This document shows positions 44,041-51,756 of a stretch of DNA of 64,000 nucleotides, one piece after another. The number at the start of each line of letters is the position of its first letter. Positions within the stretch are counted from its first letter, which is position 1. The position numbers and the translations under genes were made by a program. Origin of the DNA: Streptomyces sp. NBC_00442 (GTDB lineage Bacteria > Actinomycetota > Actinomycetes > Streptomycetales > Streptomycetaceae); assembly GCF_036014195.1 (NCBI RefSeq), contig NZ_CP107918.1, positions 3,534,001-3,598,000 of the forward strand. Direction: 5' to 3'. The notes beneath the pieces were generated by a model that was not told the DNA's origin, did not search any database, and worked only from the letters and a program-made list of their open reading frames with translations.

Positions 44041-44979
44041 TCAGCTGGGACCGGGCCCGCGTCCGCGTCCGGGTCCGGTCCCGGCCAGGGCGAAGAGCCG
44101 GGCCGCGTTGTCGTGACAGACGGCCCGCAGCCAGTCGTCGCCGAGGCCCAGCCCTTCCAGGGCGTCCAGCTGATGAACGTACGGGTACGGGATGTTCGGG
44201 AAATCCGTGCCCAGCAGAATCCGGTCACCCAGATCCAGCAGTCGGCCCCGCTCCCGCACGGGAAACGGCGCGCTCCGCTCGCTGAAGTCCGTGAAGGCCA
44301 TCGTCGTGTCGAACATGAGGGAGCGGTACGTCCCCGCGAGGTCGAGGAAGTCGGCGTACTCCGGCATCCCCATGTGCGCGACGATCAGCCGCAGCCGGGG
44401 GTGGCGGGCGAGCACCCGGCCGACCGGGCCGGGCCCGGTGTACTTTCCGGGCGCGGGCCCGGACCCGCAGTGGATGACGACGGGCGTGCCGGACTCCGCG
44501 AGGACGCCCCAGACGGGATCGAGCAGCGGGTCGGCCGGATCGTAACCACCCACCTGCACATGGGACTTGAACACACGTGCTCCCGCGCCGAGGGCCTCGC
44601 GCACATGGCTCTCGACACCGGGCTCGGGAAAGAACGTGGCGGTGTGCAGACAGTCCGGGGTCCGGGCGGCGAACCCCACGGCCCACTCGTTGAGCCACCG
44701 CGCCATGCCGGCCTTGTGCGGATAGAGCATCGAGGTGAACGCGCGCACCCCGAACTCCTCCCGCAGCAGCCGCACCCGTTCCGCCTCGTCCTCGCGATAG
44801 GTGATGGGCCACTCGACCCCGCCCACCAGCTCACCGGCGGAGTCGAAGTACTCCCACACCTTCTTGAGCACCCGCTCGGGCATGAAATGCGTATGCACAT
44901 CGACGAGTCCGGGCAGCCCGAGCCGCCCCCAGAAGGCGCGGACGCGGGCGCTGTTGAGGGAGCCGAGAGGATCCTCCAC
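44041..44979 (-). CDS. Amidohydrolase (metal-dependent hydrolase) family protein
   Basis: 312 residues from GTG 44977-44979, one base after the stop of the gene upstream (TGACGTG). The TIM-barrel metal sites are visible: LVDVHTHFMP (H-x-H, about 27-34), FKSHVQVGGY (His), VIHCGSGPAPGKY, LIVAHMGMPEY (His) and LGTDFPNIPYPY (catalytic Asp). This looks like the Amidohydro_2/ACMSD-like class acting on small organic acids or related compounds. Translational coupling to the monooxygenase-fold gene hints at a shared catabolic step. The C-terminal tail GRGRGPGPS is Gly/Arg-rich. Confidence 0.88.
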   Translation of the reverse strand: MEDPLGSLNSARVRAFWGRLGLPGLVDVHTHFMPERVLKKVWEYFDSAGELVGGVEWPITYREDEAERVRLLREEFGVRAFTSMLYPHKAGMARWLNEWAVGFAARTPDCLHTATFFPEPGVESHVREALGAGARVFKSHVQVGGYDPADPLLDPVWGVLAESGTPVVIHCGSGPAPGKYTGPGPVGRVLARHPRLRLIVAHMGMPEYADFLDLAGTYRSLMFDTTMAFTDFSERSAPFPVRERGRLLDLGDRILLGTDFPNIPYPYVHQLDALEGLGLGDDWLRAVCHDNAARLFALAGTGPGRGRGPGPS

Positions 44980-44980
44980 G

Positions 44981-45325
44981 TCAGCCGCGCTCAAAGCCGT
45001 AACTGCGTTCGACCTTGGCGACATGGACGCTGTAGCTCTCGTACCACTGCTCCCGGCCACGCCGCTGGGCCTGCCGGTGGGCGGTGCGTCCGCGCCAGTC
45101 ATTGATGGCTTCCACGTCCCGGAAGTACCCGACCGTGATGCCGAGGCCGCCCGGGTTGCGGGCGCTCTCGTGCCCGAGGTACCCCGGAATGTCCCGCACC
45201 AGCTCGTCCATCTCGTCGGCGGCCTCCCCGTATCCGCGGTCGCCCTCGGTGCGCAGGGAGGTGAAGACCACGGCGTAGTAAGGCGGTTCGAGCCCCGAGA
45301 TCGGCCCCTGTACGTGATCGCTCAT
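44981..45325 (-). CDS. Antibiotic biosynthesis monooxygenase (ABM)-fold protein
   Basis: 114 residues from ATG 45323-45325. PPYYAVVFTSLRTEGDRGYG, MDELVRDIPGYLGHESARN and ITVGYFRDVEAINDWRGRTA with HRQAQRRGREQWYESYSVHV are the usual ABM dimer-fold elements (ferredoxin-like). Members can be cofactor-free oxygenases or heme-degrading enzymes, and many are of unknown role. It is the first gene of a tight two-gene unit with the amidohydrolase. Confidence 0.88.
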   Translation of the reverse strand: MSDHVQGPISGLEPPYYAVVFTSLRTEGDRGYGEAADEMDELVRDIPGYLGHESARNPGGLGITVGYFRDVEAINDWRGRTAHRQAQRRGREQWYESYSVHVAKVERSYGFERG

Positions 45326-45494
45326 CCCCCCACCCTCGTGCGCGACCGTCCGCACTGTCCAGATCATTTACCGGAAGGGATCGGGAGGGGTGGGGGCCTG
45401 GGGAGCGCCCGGGTGGCGGTCAGGGGTGGCCGGGTGGCGGTCAGGGGTGGTGGCCGGGGTGATGGTCGGGGGTGGCGCCCCGGGGTGGGGCCGG

Positions 45495-46409
45495 TCAGAA
45501 CAACTGGTCCTGAACCCCGCCCGGCCGAGGCACCGCGCGCACGGGAACGGTCACCCCAAGACCCGCGCCGCTCCCCTCACTGCCCTCACCGCCCTCGCTC
45601 CCCTCGCTCCCCAGACCCGCGCCGACCGCCGTGAGACCCCATCCGGTCATGAGCCGGGTGTCGAGCACCACGATCCCCGCGCCGGCCACCTCCAGGTGCA
45701 GATCGGGCCCGGCGGCCGCGACCACCCGGCCCCCGACCACCCCGCCGTCCACCAGCTCCACGACGACGCCGGAGGCCGGCACGAGCCGGGCGAGCCCGAA
45801 CGCCTCCGCGTGGTCCACGACTTCGCCGTCCAGCCGCTCCAGCGACTCGGGCCATCCGGGCAGGGCGACGGCCCGCGCATGCAGCTCCGCCACCCCGGCC
45901 GCGCGCTCGGCCATGCCGGGGAGCGCGGCCCGCACCGCCCGCTTCTCGGCGTACGCGATTCGGTCGGGCACCCCGAGCGCGGCCCTGAGCAGCTCCTCGC
46001 AGCGCCGGGCCGCCATCAACGGCCCGCGCCCGAGCCAGCCGAAGGCCACCGCCCCCTGTTCGAGCAGCCGGGCCGAGCCCCGCTCCTCCGCGGTGATCCC
46101 GACCTTGACCATGCCGCTCCCGAACCAGGCCAGGTAGACGCGGTAGGTACGCGGATCGTCCAGGTGGGTGTCGGCGGCCACGGAGTGCGCCCGGTCGAGC
46201 CGCGCGCACTCCCCGCACCGCGCCTGCGTGCTGCGCCCGGACACCGGCGCGGCCACCGGACAGGGATTCCCCCGGGCCCCCACACACCGCCGCGGCCCCA
46301 CGACCCGGAACGCGATACCCCGCCCGAACCCCAGCGCGCTCTCCCGGCCCTCCCCCCACCCGAGCCGAGCCCCGCCCGCTCCCCACCGAACCCCGGAACA
46401 CCGCCACAC
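45495..46409 (-). CDS. DUF2797-family protein with four-cysteine motif
   Basis: About 304 residues if started at GTG 46407-46409; a GTG nine bases earlier is possible. RYVYLAWFGSG-like sequence (YLAWFGSGMVKVGITAEERG) followed by LLEQGAVAFGWLGRGPLMAA and RRCEELLRAALGVPDRIAYA is the DUF2797 signature, which resembles a GIY-YIG-like nuclease fold. Earlier, CVGARGNPC and CGEC form a probable zinc site. The C-terminus contains GSEGSEGGEGSEGSG. Function unknown. It is the last core gene before the integrated elements. Confidence 0.8.
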   Translation of the reverse strand: MWRCSGVRWGAGGARLGWGEGRESALGFGRGIAFRVVGPRRCVGARGNPCPVAAPVSGRSTQARCGECARLDRAHSVAADTHLDDPRTYRVYLAWFGSGMVKVGITAEERGSARLLEQGAVAFGWLGRGPLMAARRCEELLRAALGVPDRIAYAEKRAVRAALPGMAERAAGVAELHARAVALPGWPESLERLDGEVVDHAEAFGLARLVPASGVVVELVDGGVVGGRVVAAAGPDLHLEVAGAGIVVLDTRLMTGWGLTAVGAGLGSEGSEGGEGSEGSGAGLGVTVPVRAVPRPGGVQDQLF

Positions 46410-46574
46410 TCCAGCCACACCCCCGAAGCTACCGGTCCCCACTGACAGCGCCGCGGCTCCCGTGACCGCGATCGCCCACCACGGCGGCGCCTGTCGTGGG
46501 TCACAGCCGTTCGTCCGGGCGCTGCGGCCGCAGCCGCAGCCGCTCCCGTGCGTCCGCTCCGGCGATCCAACGCG

Positions 46575-46607
46575 AAAAGGCCCGGGATGATTTCCCGGGC
46601 CCTTTGA
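46575..46607 (-). terminator. Original terminator of tRNA-Arg, displaced by the elements
   Basis: An inverted repeat of about 13 bp with one mismatch (AAAAGGCCCGGGA / TCCCGGGCCCTTT) sits seven bases left of the leftmost tRNA-Arg 3' copy. The tRNA is read leftward, so before integration this hairpin would have directly followed it. Confidence 0.8.
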
Positions 46608-46613
46608 GCGGCC

Positions 46614-46647
46614 GTGCACTCGGCAGGATTCGAACCTGCAACCTTCT
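46614..46647. repeat. tRNA-Arg 3' end copy A (outer-left attachment site)
   Basis: 34 bases identical to the 3' end of the intact tRNA-Arg gene at 59516, including the T arm (GATTCGAACCTGC on this strand). Identity ends at ...CCTTCT, inside the anticodon arm. It borders core DNA and the original terminator on its left. Confidence 0.92.
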
Positions 46648-46790
46648 AGAAGTGCACTGGCCGGCGCCTCACTCGCCAGTATCGCAGCAATTCCTCATGA
46701 TGGCAGGCCGCCCTGCTCCCACAATCAAGCGTGAGTGCCCCCACTTGGGCACACGTAGCCTCTTGGATTCTGAGCGGCGAACCCCCGAGC

Positions 46791-47684
46791 TCAAATCGGA
46801 AATTCTTCCTGATACGTCGCCGAGGTTTGCTGATGCTGATCTGGTTGCCGAGGGATCTCAGCCGCTGCCGCTGTAGAAAATTGCAAGACATCGGTAGCTG
46901 CGGACCCCGGAAGAGTCCAGTAGCCGTGATGCACGCACTCCCTCAGCGCGAACCAGATCCGAACTTTCTCAACACTCGTGTCCAACAACATCCGGAACTG
47001 CCGGGTACCGCCATCCGCCCCCAAGTAATCGGCACCAAAACTCTTGGCGACTTTCTTACCTCTCTGCGCCTTGGAAAAAATTTCCGGTCGCGTTTGGGAC
47101 ACCAGGGATGAACTGAGAAGCATCCAGGGGATTTCTTCGAGGCTGTACGTAATAAACGCACCTGCCCTGCTGGCCCTCAGCACGACAATTCTTTCGTAAT
47201 CCGAGAGACGGGGGATGACCAATTCGCGCACGTTGCGGGCACAATCTTCAGCCGTCAAACTATCCCTAATCCAAAGGGCCTCAGTAAATTTCTCCACCTT
47301 CACTTGATTCTTACTCATAGAATCGCCAGTTTCCGTCTTCAAGGACCACGTGTAACCACCTCCCTCTACATCAAATTTCGCCTGCTTCTGGTTTGGGTTA
47401 AGCCTTGCATCGGCGTCTCCGGAAGCGATCAGGCATTGCTTGAATATATACTCAAAGTTCTCCTTGTTCAGAGCCCGTTCATGTAGTGCGTGATGAGCTA
47501 CCAGAAAGAGAGCCATCTCTTCGCGGAATGCATCGCCTACGAGCTCGGTGGTGTTTCCGGGTCGAAAATCGACCTTTCGATGCATGTTGCGAACGACAGA
47601 TTCAACGGCTGCAAGTTGGCGCGCCTCCAAGCCATCAAGTCTCGAAATGATGCGGTTCCGAATTGCCTTAAGATCAACGCCCAT
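46791..47684 (-). CDS. SmaI-like type II restriction endonuclease, no methyltransferase nearby
   Basis: 297 residues from ATG 47682-47684. From memory of SmaI, several blocks align in order: FLVAHHALHERALNKENFEY with SmaI's HH...AL.K..FE; WSLKTETGDSMSKNQVKVEK with its ALKTE...SK...V.K; LSDYERIVVLRASR with its L.NYERI..LR; SLEEIPWMLLSSS with its EIP..LL; and CVHHGYWTLP with its HG.W. The FDVE...SLKTE stretch (about 108-121) may give the PD-(D/E)xK catalytic residues. GC content is visibly far below its neighbours, nearer 50%, so it came from elsewhere. SmaI cuts CCCGGG, a common sequence here; without a methyltransferase an active enzyme would be lethal, so either protection lies elsewhere, specificity differs, or it is inactive. 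Confidence 0.55.
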   Translation of the reverse strand: MGVDLKAIRNRIISRLDGLEARQLAAVESVVRNMHRKVDFRPGNTTELVGDAFREEMALFLVAHHALHERALNKENFEYIFKQCLIASGDADARLNPNQKQAKFDVEGGGYTWSLKTETGDSMSKNQVKVEKFTEALWIRDSLTAEDCARNVRELVIPRLSDYERIVVLRASRAGAFITYSLEEIPWMLLSSSLVSQTRPEIFSKAQRGKKVAKSFGADYLGADGGTRQFRMLLDTSVEKVRIWFALRECVHHGYWTLPGSAATDVLQFSTAAAAEIPRQPDQHQQTSATYQEEFPI

Positions 47685-47697
47685 AGCGAGATGTTAC

Positions 47698-48165
47698 TGA
47701 AGCGGAGTAACACCGAGGACTCCGACGACTTCTTGCCCCTGCCCGCACTCTGCTTGAAGGCGCTGCGGAGGCGTCGCGCTCAGCAGGCCGGCGACCGCAG
47801 GGCCATCGGGGACGGGTGCGTGGCAGGACGATCGCGGATTGATCTTCACGACGACGTACGGAACGCCGATTGAACCGGGGAACCTCACCCGGGCGTTCGC
47901 CCTGCGGGCTCGGCGCGCCGGCCTCCGTACGACCCCGCTCCGGAACACCCGGCACGCGTGCAGCTCGCTCCTGGTCGCGCTCAAGGTGCACCCGAAGGTC
48001 GCGCAACGCATCCTGCGGCATTCGCGGATCGCCGTGACGATCGAGGTCTACGCGGAAGCGAGCGAGGCGGACGTCCGCAAGGCGCTCGGCAAGCTCTCCG
48101 CCGCGACGCGACGGGCAGTGTGGGCCGACAGCAGTGCGGGCGGTTGCTGTACTTCACTGCTGTAC
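47698..48165 (+). pseudogene. 3' remnant of a tyrosine integrase (element 1)
   Basis: The piece starts abruptly with EDSDDFLPLPALCLKALRRR and then shifts frame near 47815 to WQDDRGLIFTTTYGTPIEPG, NLTRAFALRARRAG, RNTRHACSSLLVALKVHPKV and RILRHSRIAVTIEVYAEA. R-x-x-R-H, the later His and the catalytic Tyr of the C-terminal domain are recognisable. The N-terminal arm-binding and core-binding domains are absent; the endonuclease gene lies where they should be. The frame has no proper stop before the att site. It cannot be active. Confidence 0.82.
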
Positions 48166-48176
48166 GACCCAACGCA

Positions 48177-48207
48177 AGAGGCCCCGGACGCGATGTCCGG
48201 GGCCTCT
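48177..48207 (+). terminator. Terminator at the right end of element 1
   Basis: A perfect 13 bp stem (48177-48189 with 48195-48207) ends two bases before att copy B, mirroring the arrangement at 59473-59509. Confidence 0.85.
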
Positions 48208-48208
48208 C

Positions 48209-48257
48209 ACCTGTGTGCACTCGGCAGGATTCGAACCTGCAACCTTCTGATCCGTAG
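48209..48257. repeat. tRNA-Arg 3' end copy B (junction of the two elements)
   Basis: 49 bases identical to 59509-59557, ending ...GATCCGTAG in the anticodon loop and extending a few bases outside the tRNA. It is longer than the match with copy A (34 bases). Confidence 0.92.
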
Positions 48258-48362
48258 GCGCGTGCGCCCCCGTCGAGAGCCAGTTGCACGCCGGGCGGAG
48301 ACCGGGTTGAGAGGCTTGCTCAAGCCATGCCGTATTCGTGGATGTCTCCCGGTGTACGCCCA

Positions 48363-48386
48363 CGTTGATGTCAGCCGTTGATGTCA
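48363..48386 (+). repeat. Left arm-type repeats of the AICE
   Basis: CGTTGATGTCA at 48363-48373 and 48376-48386, 13 bp period. The same pair with the same spacing is at 59452 and 59465 near the other end. The right copy of the left pair overlaps the end of the GNAT gene by three bases. Confidence 0.75.
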
Positions 48387-48953
48387 CACAGCGATAATTG
48401 GTGTCGGCGCCAAAGTCGCGTCGTCCAGCCCGTGACCTGCGTCGACTCGTGCTGGCCGCTGTGCAAGCCACCCCGAGACGCGCGGCCCGCCATTCACCGC
48501 CCCGCCCTCCGTGACCGTGCGAACGTGCTCGAATCCGTGGTTGAGGTAGTAGCGCTGGAGCGGCTCGTTCGTGGTCCAGGCATCCAAGCGGAGCCATGCG
48601 GCGCCGGACCGGTACGCCCGGTCACCTGCCCAGTCGAGCAAACGCCCGCCGAGATCCTGTCCGGCATGCGTCCGTGCCACCGTCAGTTTGTTCACGAACA
48701 TCGACGGCTCGGATAGTTCCGCGTCCGACCAGAGGCCGTCTTCCGCATCCGGGGTCAGCGTTATGGTCGCGGCCGTGGCTTCCCCGTCGCGAACCATGAA
48801 GACCACACCGGCCTCGATCGTGGCAAGCAATCGGTCCGCCGGGTACGGGCGGCGCCACTGGTCTGTGCCTAGCTCACCGAGCCAAGCCGCCGCCTCCTCT
48901 CGGAAGGCGAGCAGCTTGGGCAGATCGGCCGGCACGGCGTTGGCGATTCTCAC
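48384..48953 (-). CDS. GNAT-family N-acetyltransferase
   Basis: 189 residues from GTG 48951-48953, overlapping the GntR stop by four bases. MFVNKLTVARTHAGQDLGGR (the acetyl-CoA loop, V.R..G.DLGG) and AWLRLDAWTTNEPLQRYYLN, HGFEHVRT fit the GNAT fold. Its target is unknown; it could modify a small molecule, a drug or a protein. It is translationally coupled to the element's regulator gene, so it is probably expressed under GntR control, and may be cargo giving a benefit to the host. Confidence 0.88.
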   Translation of the reverse strand: MRIANAVPADLPKLLAFREEAAAWLGELGTDQWRRPYPADRLLATIEAGVVFMVRDGEATAATITLTPDAEDGLWSDAELSEPSMFVNKLTVARTHAGQDLGGRLLDWAGDRAYRSGAAWLRLDAWTTNEPLQRYYLNHGFEHVRTVTEGGAVNGGPRVSGWLAQRPARVDAGHGLDDATLAPTPIIAV

Positions 48954-49723
48954 TGAGGCTCGTTCTCACTCCGGGCGGACAGGTCGCCGATCTCGTAGTT
49001 CATCCGGTTCAGGTCGCCCCGGAAGGTCGTGACAGTGCACCGGATCGGACGTTCATTGGAGTACCCAGTGCGTGTCCACAGAAGCACCGGGACCCCCGCG
49101 CCGATCTCCAGAAGACGAGCCTCTTCGGGCGTCGGCATACGAGCGGCGATTTCGTCGAAGTAGCCGATCTGCTCGACTCCCAGACTCGCCAGGTAGCGCG
49201 TCGTGCCCTCCGCGATGTCCCCGGGGTCGGTCAGTCGCGGCCCCTGCTCGACGAGCCACTCCGGGTAATGGGTGGCCTGTGTCGACCACGGAACGTCATC
49301 TACGAACCGGTGGCAGAACCTCAGTACGGCCGTGGAACCCTCCTCAACCTTCAAGCGCTCAGCCACGTATCCCGGGGCGGGAGTCAGCTCGACTCGGAAG
49401 GTTTGGTGCGGTCGGCGCCCCGCGTTCGTGACGTCCGTGCTGTACGCGTCGCCGTTCTGCGGGAACTCCAGGTTCTCGAAGCGTGAGGCGTTCAGCTCGA
49501 ACACCTCGTGCTTGGCGACCTCGTATCCAAGTCCCTGGCTGGACGAGATGAGCCCCTGCGTCACAAGGAGACTCAGACCGTTGCGGACGGTGTTGCGAGA
49601 CGCGTCGAAGCGGGCGGAAAGCTCGCTCTCTGAGGGCAGCCGTGATCCCGGCGGGTACGTGCCGTTGTCGATCTCTCGGCGGAGTGCATCGGCCACCTGC
49701 CGGTACTTCGGCTGCTTGTTCAT
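48950..49723 (-). CDS. GntR/HutC-type regulator of the AICE (KorSA/TraR-like)
   Basis: 257 residues from ATG 49721-49723 with GATGAGGG upstream. The GntR winged HTH is at about 1-70: KYRQVADALRREIDNGTYPP, GSRLPSESELSARFDASRNT, VRNGLSLLVTQGLI. The UTRA ligand-binding domain occupies about 95-250. In AICEs such as pSAM2 a GntR protein (KorSA) represses genes for excision and transfer. Two CTTGT-N4-ACAAG-like operators lie just upstream, suggesting autoregulation. It is divergent from the transfer operon. Confidence 0.92.
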   Translation of the reverse strand: MNKQPKYRQVADALRREIDNGTYPPGSRLPSESELSARFDASRNTVRNGLSLLVTQGLISSSQGLGYEVAKHEVFELNASRFENLEFPQNGDAYSTDVTNAGRRPHQTFRVELTPAPGYVAERLKVEEGSTAVLRFCHRFVDDVPWSTQATHYPEWLVEQGPRLTDPGDIAEGTTRYLASLGVEQIGYFDEIAARMPTPEEARLLEIGAGVPVLLWTRTGYSNERPIRCTVTTFRGDLNRMNYEIGDLSARSENEPQ

Positions 49724-49749
49724 GCCCTCATCATGACGCACTCGCGCAA

Positions 49750-49832
49750 CTTGTTGGTACATGTAGGCCTCAATCCCTTGACGACTCACTGTCCGTGGGT
49801 GCAGCATCACTGCATCAGCTTGTACCAACAAG
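49750..49832. promoter_or_regulatory. Two GntR operator-like sites
   Basis: CTTGTTGGTACA (49750-49761) and its exact reverse complement TGTACCAACAAG (49821-49832) flank the gntR promoter. Each is itself a CTTGT-N4-AC(A)-type dyad as bound by HutC-class GntR proteins. The pair lies 27-110 bases upstream of gntR and could allow looping. Confidence 0.75.
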
Positions 49833-50192
49833 CTGAGCAAGCGGTTCAATTCCTTCGAGTTGCTCCGGTTGCGCTGAACTTGCATGGCCAGGGGCCCGGG
49901 ACAGAGCGGGCCGAGGTTTCCCGGCGCCTTGTCAGCCGGAGGGCTTGAGACCGAAAGGTCACGTCCCCATACGCCTTCAACGGGAGCTCCGCTCCCAAAG
50001 GGGACTCGTACAGCTCAGCTATTCGCCGCTTCTGCGGCGGCCGGTTGCCTCCTCTGCCCGTCCGGCCCGTGGGGTCGTACGGACGGGGTTGAGGGGAGCC
50101 GGATTGACCGACTTCAACGGCGCGCGGCCCCGGTGCGGGAACACCGGGGCCGCTGTTCGAGCCGCACCCACCTACTAGGGAGACCACGACTC
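49833..50192. promoter_or_regulatory. Leader of the transfer operon
   Basis: 360 bases without a convincing gene. A perfect 12 bp hairpin GCGGCCCCGGTG (50124-50135) with CACCGGGGCCGC (50142-50153) lies 40 bases before the DUF6284 start. It may be an attenuator or an RNA-processing element. The AGGGAG ribosome-binding site is at 50177-50182. Confidence 0.5.
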
Positions 50193-50462
50193 ATGAAGAA
50201 CATCGCTGCACTTCAGACGGCCGTTACCGGCACCCTGCCGGACATCGAGCCGACGCCAGCCGAACTGGACGCCATCGACATCGAGATGCCGCTGATCCTG
50301 GCGCGCGTCGAGCTGCTGGACGCACAGATCATCACGCTCGACCGCACCCCGAACGAGCTGGACGCGCGCCGTGTCCGCCGGGCCCGGCGCAACGTCCTCA
50401 GGGCCCGTCGGGCGCTCACCAATCAGTCGGCCGCCCTGGGGACGTCGGGGGTGGGCGCGTGA
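50193..50462 (+). CDS. DUF6284-type small AICE protein
   Basis: 89 residues: MKNIAALQTAVTGTLPDIEP, PAELDAIDIEMPLILARVEL, LDAQIITLDRTPNELDARRV, RRARRNVL. Mainly helical, with a basic C-terminal part. Small proteins of this kind open many Streptomyces AICE transfer operons; the role is unknown. The stop overlaps the next start by GTGA. Confidence 0.72.
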   Translation: MKNIAALQTAVTGTLPDIEPTPAELDAIDIEMPLILARVELLDAQIITLDRTPNELDARRVRRARRNVLRARRALTNQSAALGTSGVGA

Positions 50463-50902
50463 ATGCCAACGACTCCCTCAACTCCGCCCACGCCGAGGTG
50501 AAGGCGGAGATCTCCCGGACCGACACCAAGGTCAGTCTGCTGCTGGCGTTCGTCGGCGCACTGCTGGCCGGCGCGGGGTCGGTAGCTAAGGACATGGCGC
50601 CCGGCGTGAGTGTCTGCGTCGTGGGCGGTCTCGGCATGGCGGCGCTGATCGTGGCGGCCGGGCTGCTGCTGCGGTCGGCCCGCCCGAACCTGCGGGGCCG
50701 TCACGGCTTCCCCCTGTGGGCGACCCTGACGGCCGCCGAGATCACCAACGCCGTGGCGACGGACCGGGCAGCTGACATCGCGGGTCTGTCCCGGATCGCG
50801 GTAGCCAAGTTCACCGCCCTGCGCCGCGCGGTCGACCTCACGATGGTCGGCGGCGGTCTGCTGGTCGCCGCGCTCCTTCTGCATGTCGGTGGTGCGGCAT
50901 GA
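50459..50902 (+). CDS. PycTM-like (Pycsar effector-type) membrane protein in the transfer operon
   Basis: 147 residues from GTG 50459. An N-terminal helix (DSLNSAHAEVKAEISRTDTK) leads to two membrane hairpins: VSLLLAFVGALLAGAGSVAK and CVVGGLGMAALIVAAGLLLR, then a soluble helix with AAEITNAVATDRAADIAGLS, and AVDLTMVGGGLLVAALLLHV at the end. This order, D-T-K start and closing R-A-V-D-L-T match what I remember of PycTM, the effector of Pycsar cyclic-UMP/CMP defence. No uridylate/cytidylate cyclase is nearby, and similar proteins recur in AICE transfer operons, so a role in transfer or mating-pore formation is as likely. Confidence 0.55.
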   Translation: MNANDSLNSAHAEVKAEISRTDTKVSLLLAFVGALLAGAGSVAKDMAPGVSVCVVGGLGMAALIVAAGLLLRSARPNLRGRHGFPLWATLTAAEITNAVATDRAADIAGLSRIAVAKFTALRRAVDLTMVGGGLLVAALLLHVGGAA

Positions 50903-51756
50903 ACCGCAAGCCCAAGACCCTGCTGGTGGTCGCGCTGGTGGCCGTGGTCGGCATGGCGTTCCGGGTGTCGTGGAACGCGTTGCGGGACGTGGCCCGAGCG
51001 ATCGGCGCCGACCACACCGCAGCCACGCTGTACCCGTTCGTCGTCGACGGGCTGATGGCGCTTGCACTGGTCGCCACGCTCGTGCTGACCGCTGAGGCCC
51101 GGCGGTTCGCGCTGCGGGTGCTGGGCACCTACACCGCCGCCTCCCTCGTCCTCAACTACGTCCACGGTCTGGTTCCGGCGCTGCACGGCGCGTCGGTCGA
51201 CTGGGGACGGCTTGCCGACTGGGACCCCGCGAACTGGGCGCTCGTGCTGCTCGCGACATCGCTTCCGGTCGGCTCGATCTACTTCGGGTCCGATCTGGTC
51301 GCCAAGGTCCTCCACCACCAACCGGACCCGATCACGAATGCGGAGAAAATGACCGAGAGCGTGAACAATCGGTCGATGGCTGACCAGGGCGAACCCTCCC
51401 CGATCCCGGTCGCCGTGAACCCGGTGCCGATCCCCCGGGCGGTCCAGGTCGGGTTCCTGAAGTCCACCGTGGCGCTCAAGCCGCTCCCCGCGATCGAGCC
51501 CGTACCGGTCCGCCCCGTGTCGACGGTGGCGGCCGACTCGACACGGCCCCGCCGGGCGACCGGTCGGGTCCCCGACAGTGCTCGGTCGGCTCGACCCAAG
51601 CGCACCCCGGACGAACTCTTGGCGCAGGCGCGGGCCGCATCGGTGGACTGGCCCGACGCCTATCTGACGGCCGACCGGATCCGTAAGACGGTTCACACGT
51701 CGGCGGAGAAGGCGCGGGGGCTGCGGGACACGCTGCTCGCTGAGCGGGCCGCGTGA
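50899..51756 (+). CDS. DUF2637 (SpdB-like) membrane protein
   Basis: 285 residues, ATGA overlap with the preceding gene. Four membrane segments in the first 130 residues: LLVVALVAVVGMAFRVSWNA, LYPFVVDGLMALALVATLVL, YTAASLVLNYVHGLVPALHG and WALVLLATSLPVGSIYFGSD. This is the DUF2637 pattern of Streptomyces plasmid spread proteins. The long C-terminus is Pro/Arg-rich and ends in a helical module, AQARAASVDWPDAYLTADRI. Spread proteins help plasmids move through septa after the first transfer. Confidence 0.85.
   Translation: MNRKPKTLLVVALVAVVGMAFRVSWNALRDVARAIGADHTAATLYPFVVDGLMALALVATLVLTAEARRFALRVLGTYTAASLVLNYVHGLVPALHGASVDWGRLADWDPANWALVLLATSLPVGSIYFGSDLVAKVLHHQPDPITNAEKMTESVNNRSMADQGEPSPIPVAVNPVPIPRAVQVGFLKSTVALKPLPAIEPVPVRPVSTVAADSTRPRRATGRVPDSARSARPKRTPDELLAQARAASVDWPDAYLTADRIRKTVHTSAEKARGLRDTLLAERAA

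Larger units (their letters stand above)
46614..48257. mobile_element. Remnant integrative element 1 at tRNA-Arg
   Basis: Bounded by tRNA-Arg copies A and B. It holds a low-GC SmaI-like endonuclease gene and the 3' part of a tyrosine integrase with a frameshift, then a terminator and att copy, in the same int-terminator-att order as the complete element to its right. Transfer, replication and excision genes are gone, so it cannot move by itself, though a related integrase might mobilise it in trans together with the neighbour. Confidence 0.8.

Noticed and set aside
46614..48257. Element 1 as an active restriction-modification island
   Set aside because: No methyltransferase gene is present and its integrase is truncated and frameshifted, so it is treated as a remnant.
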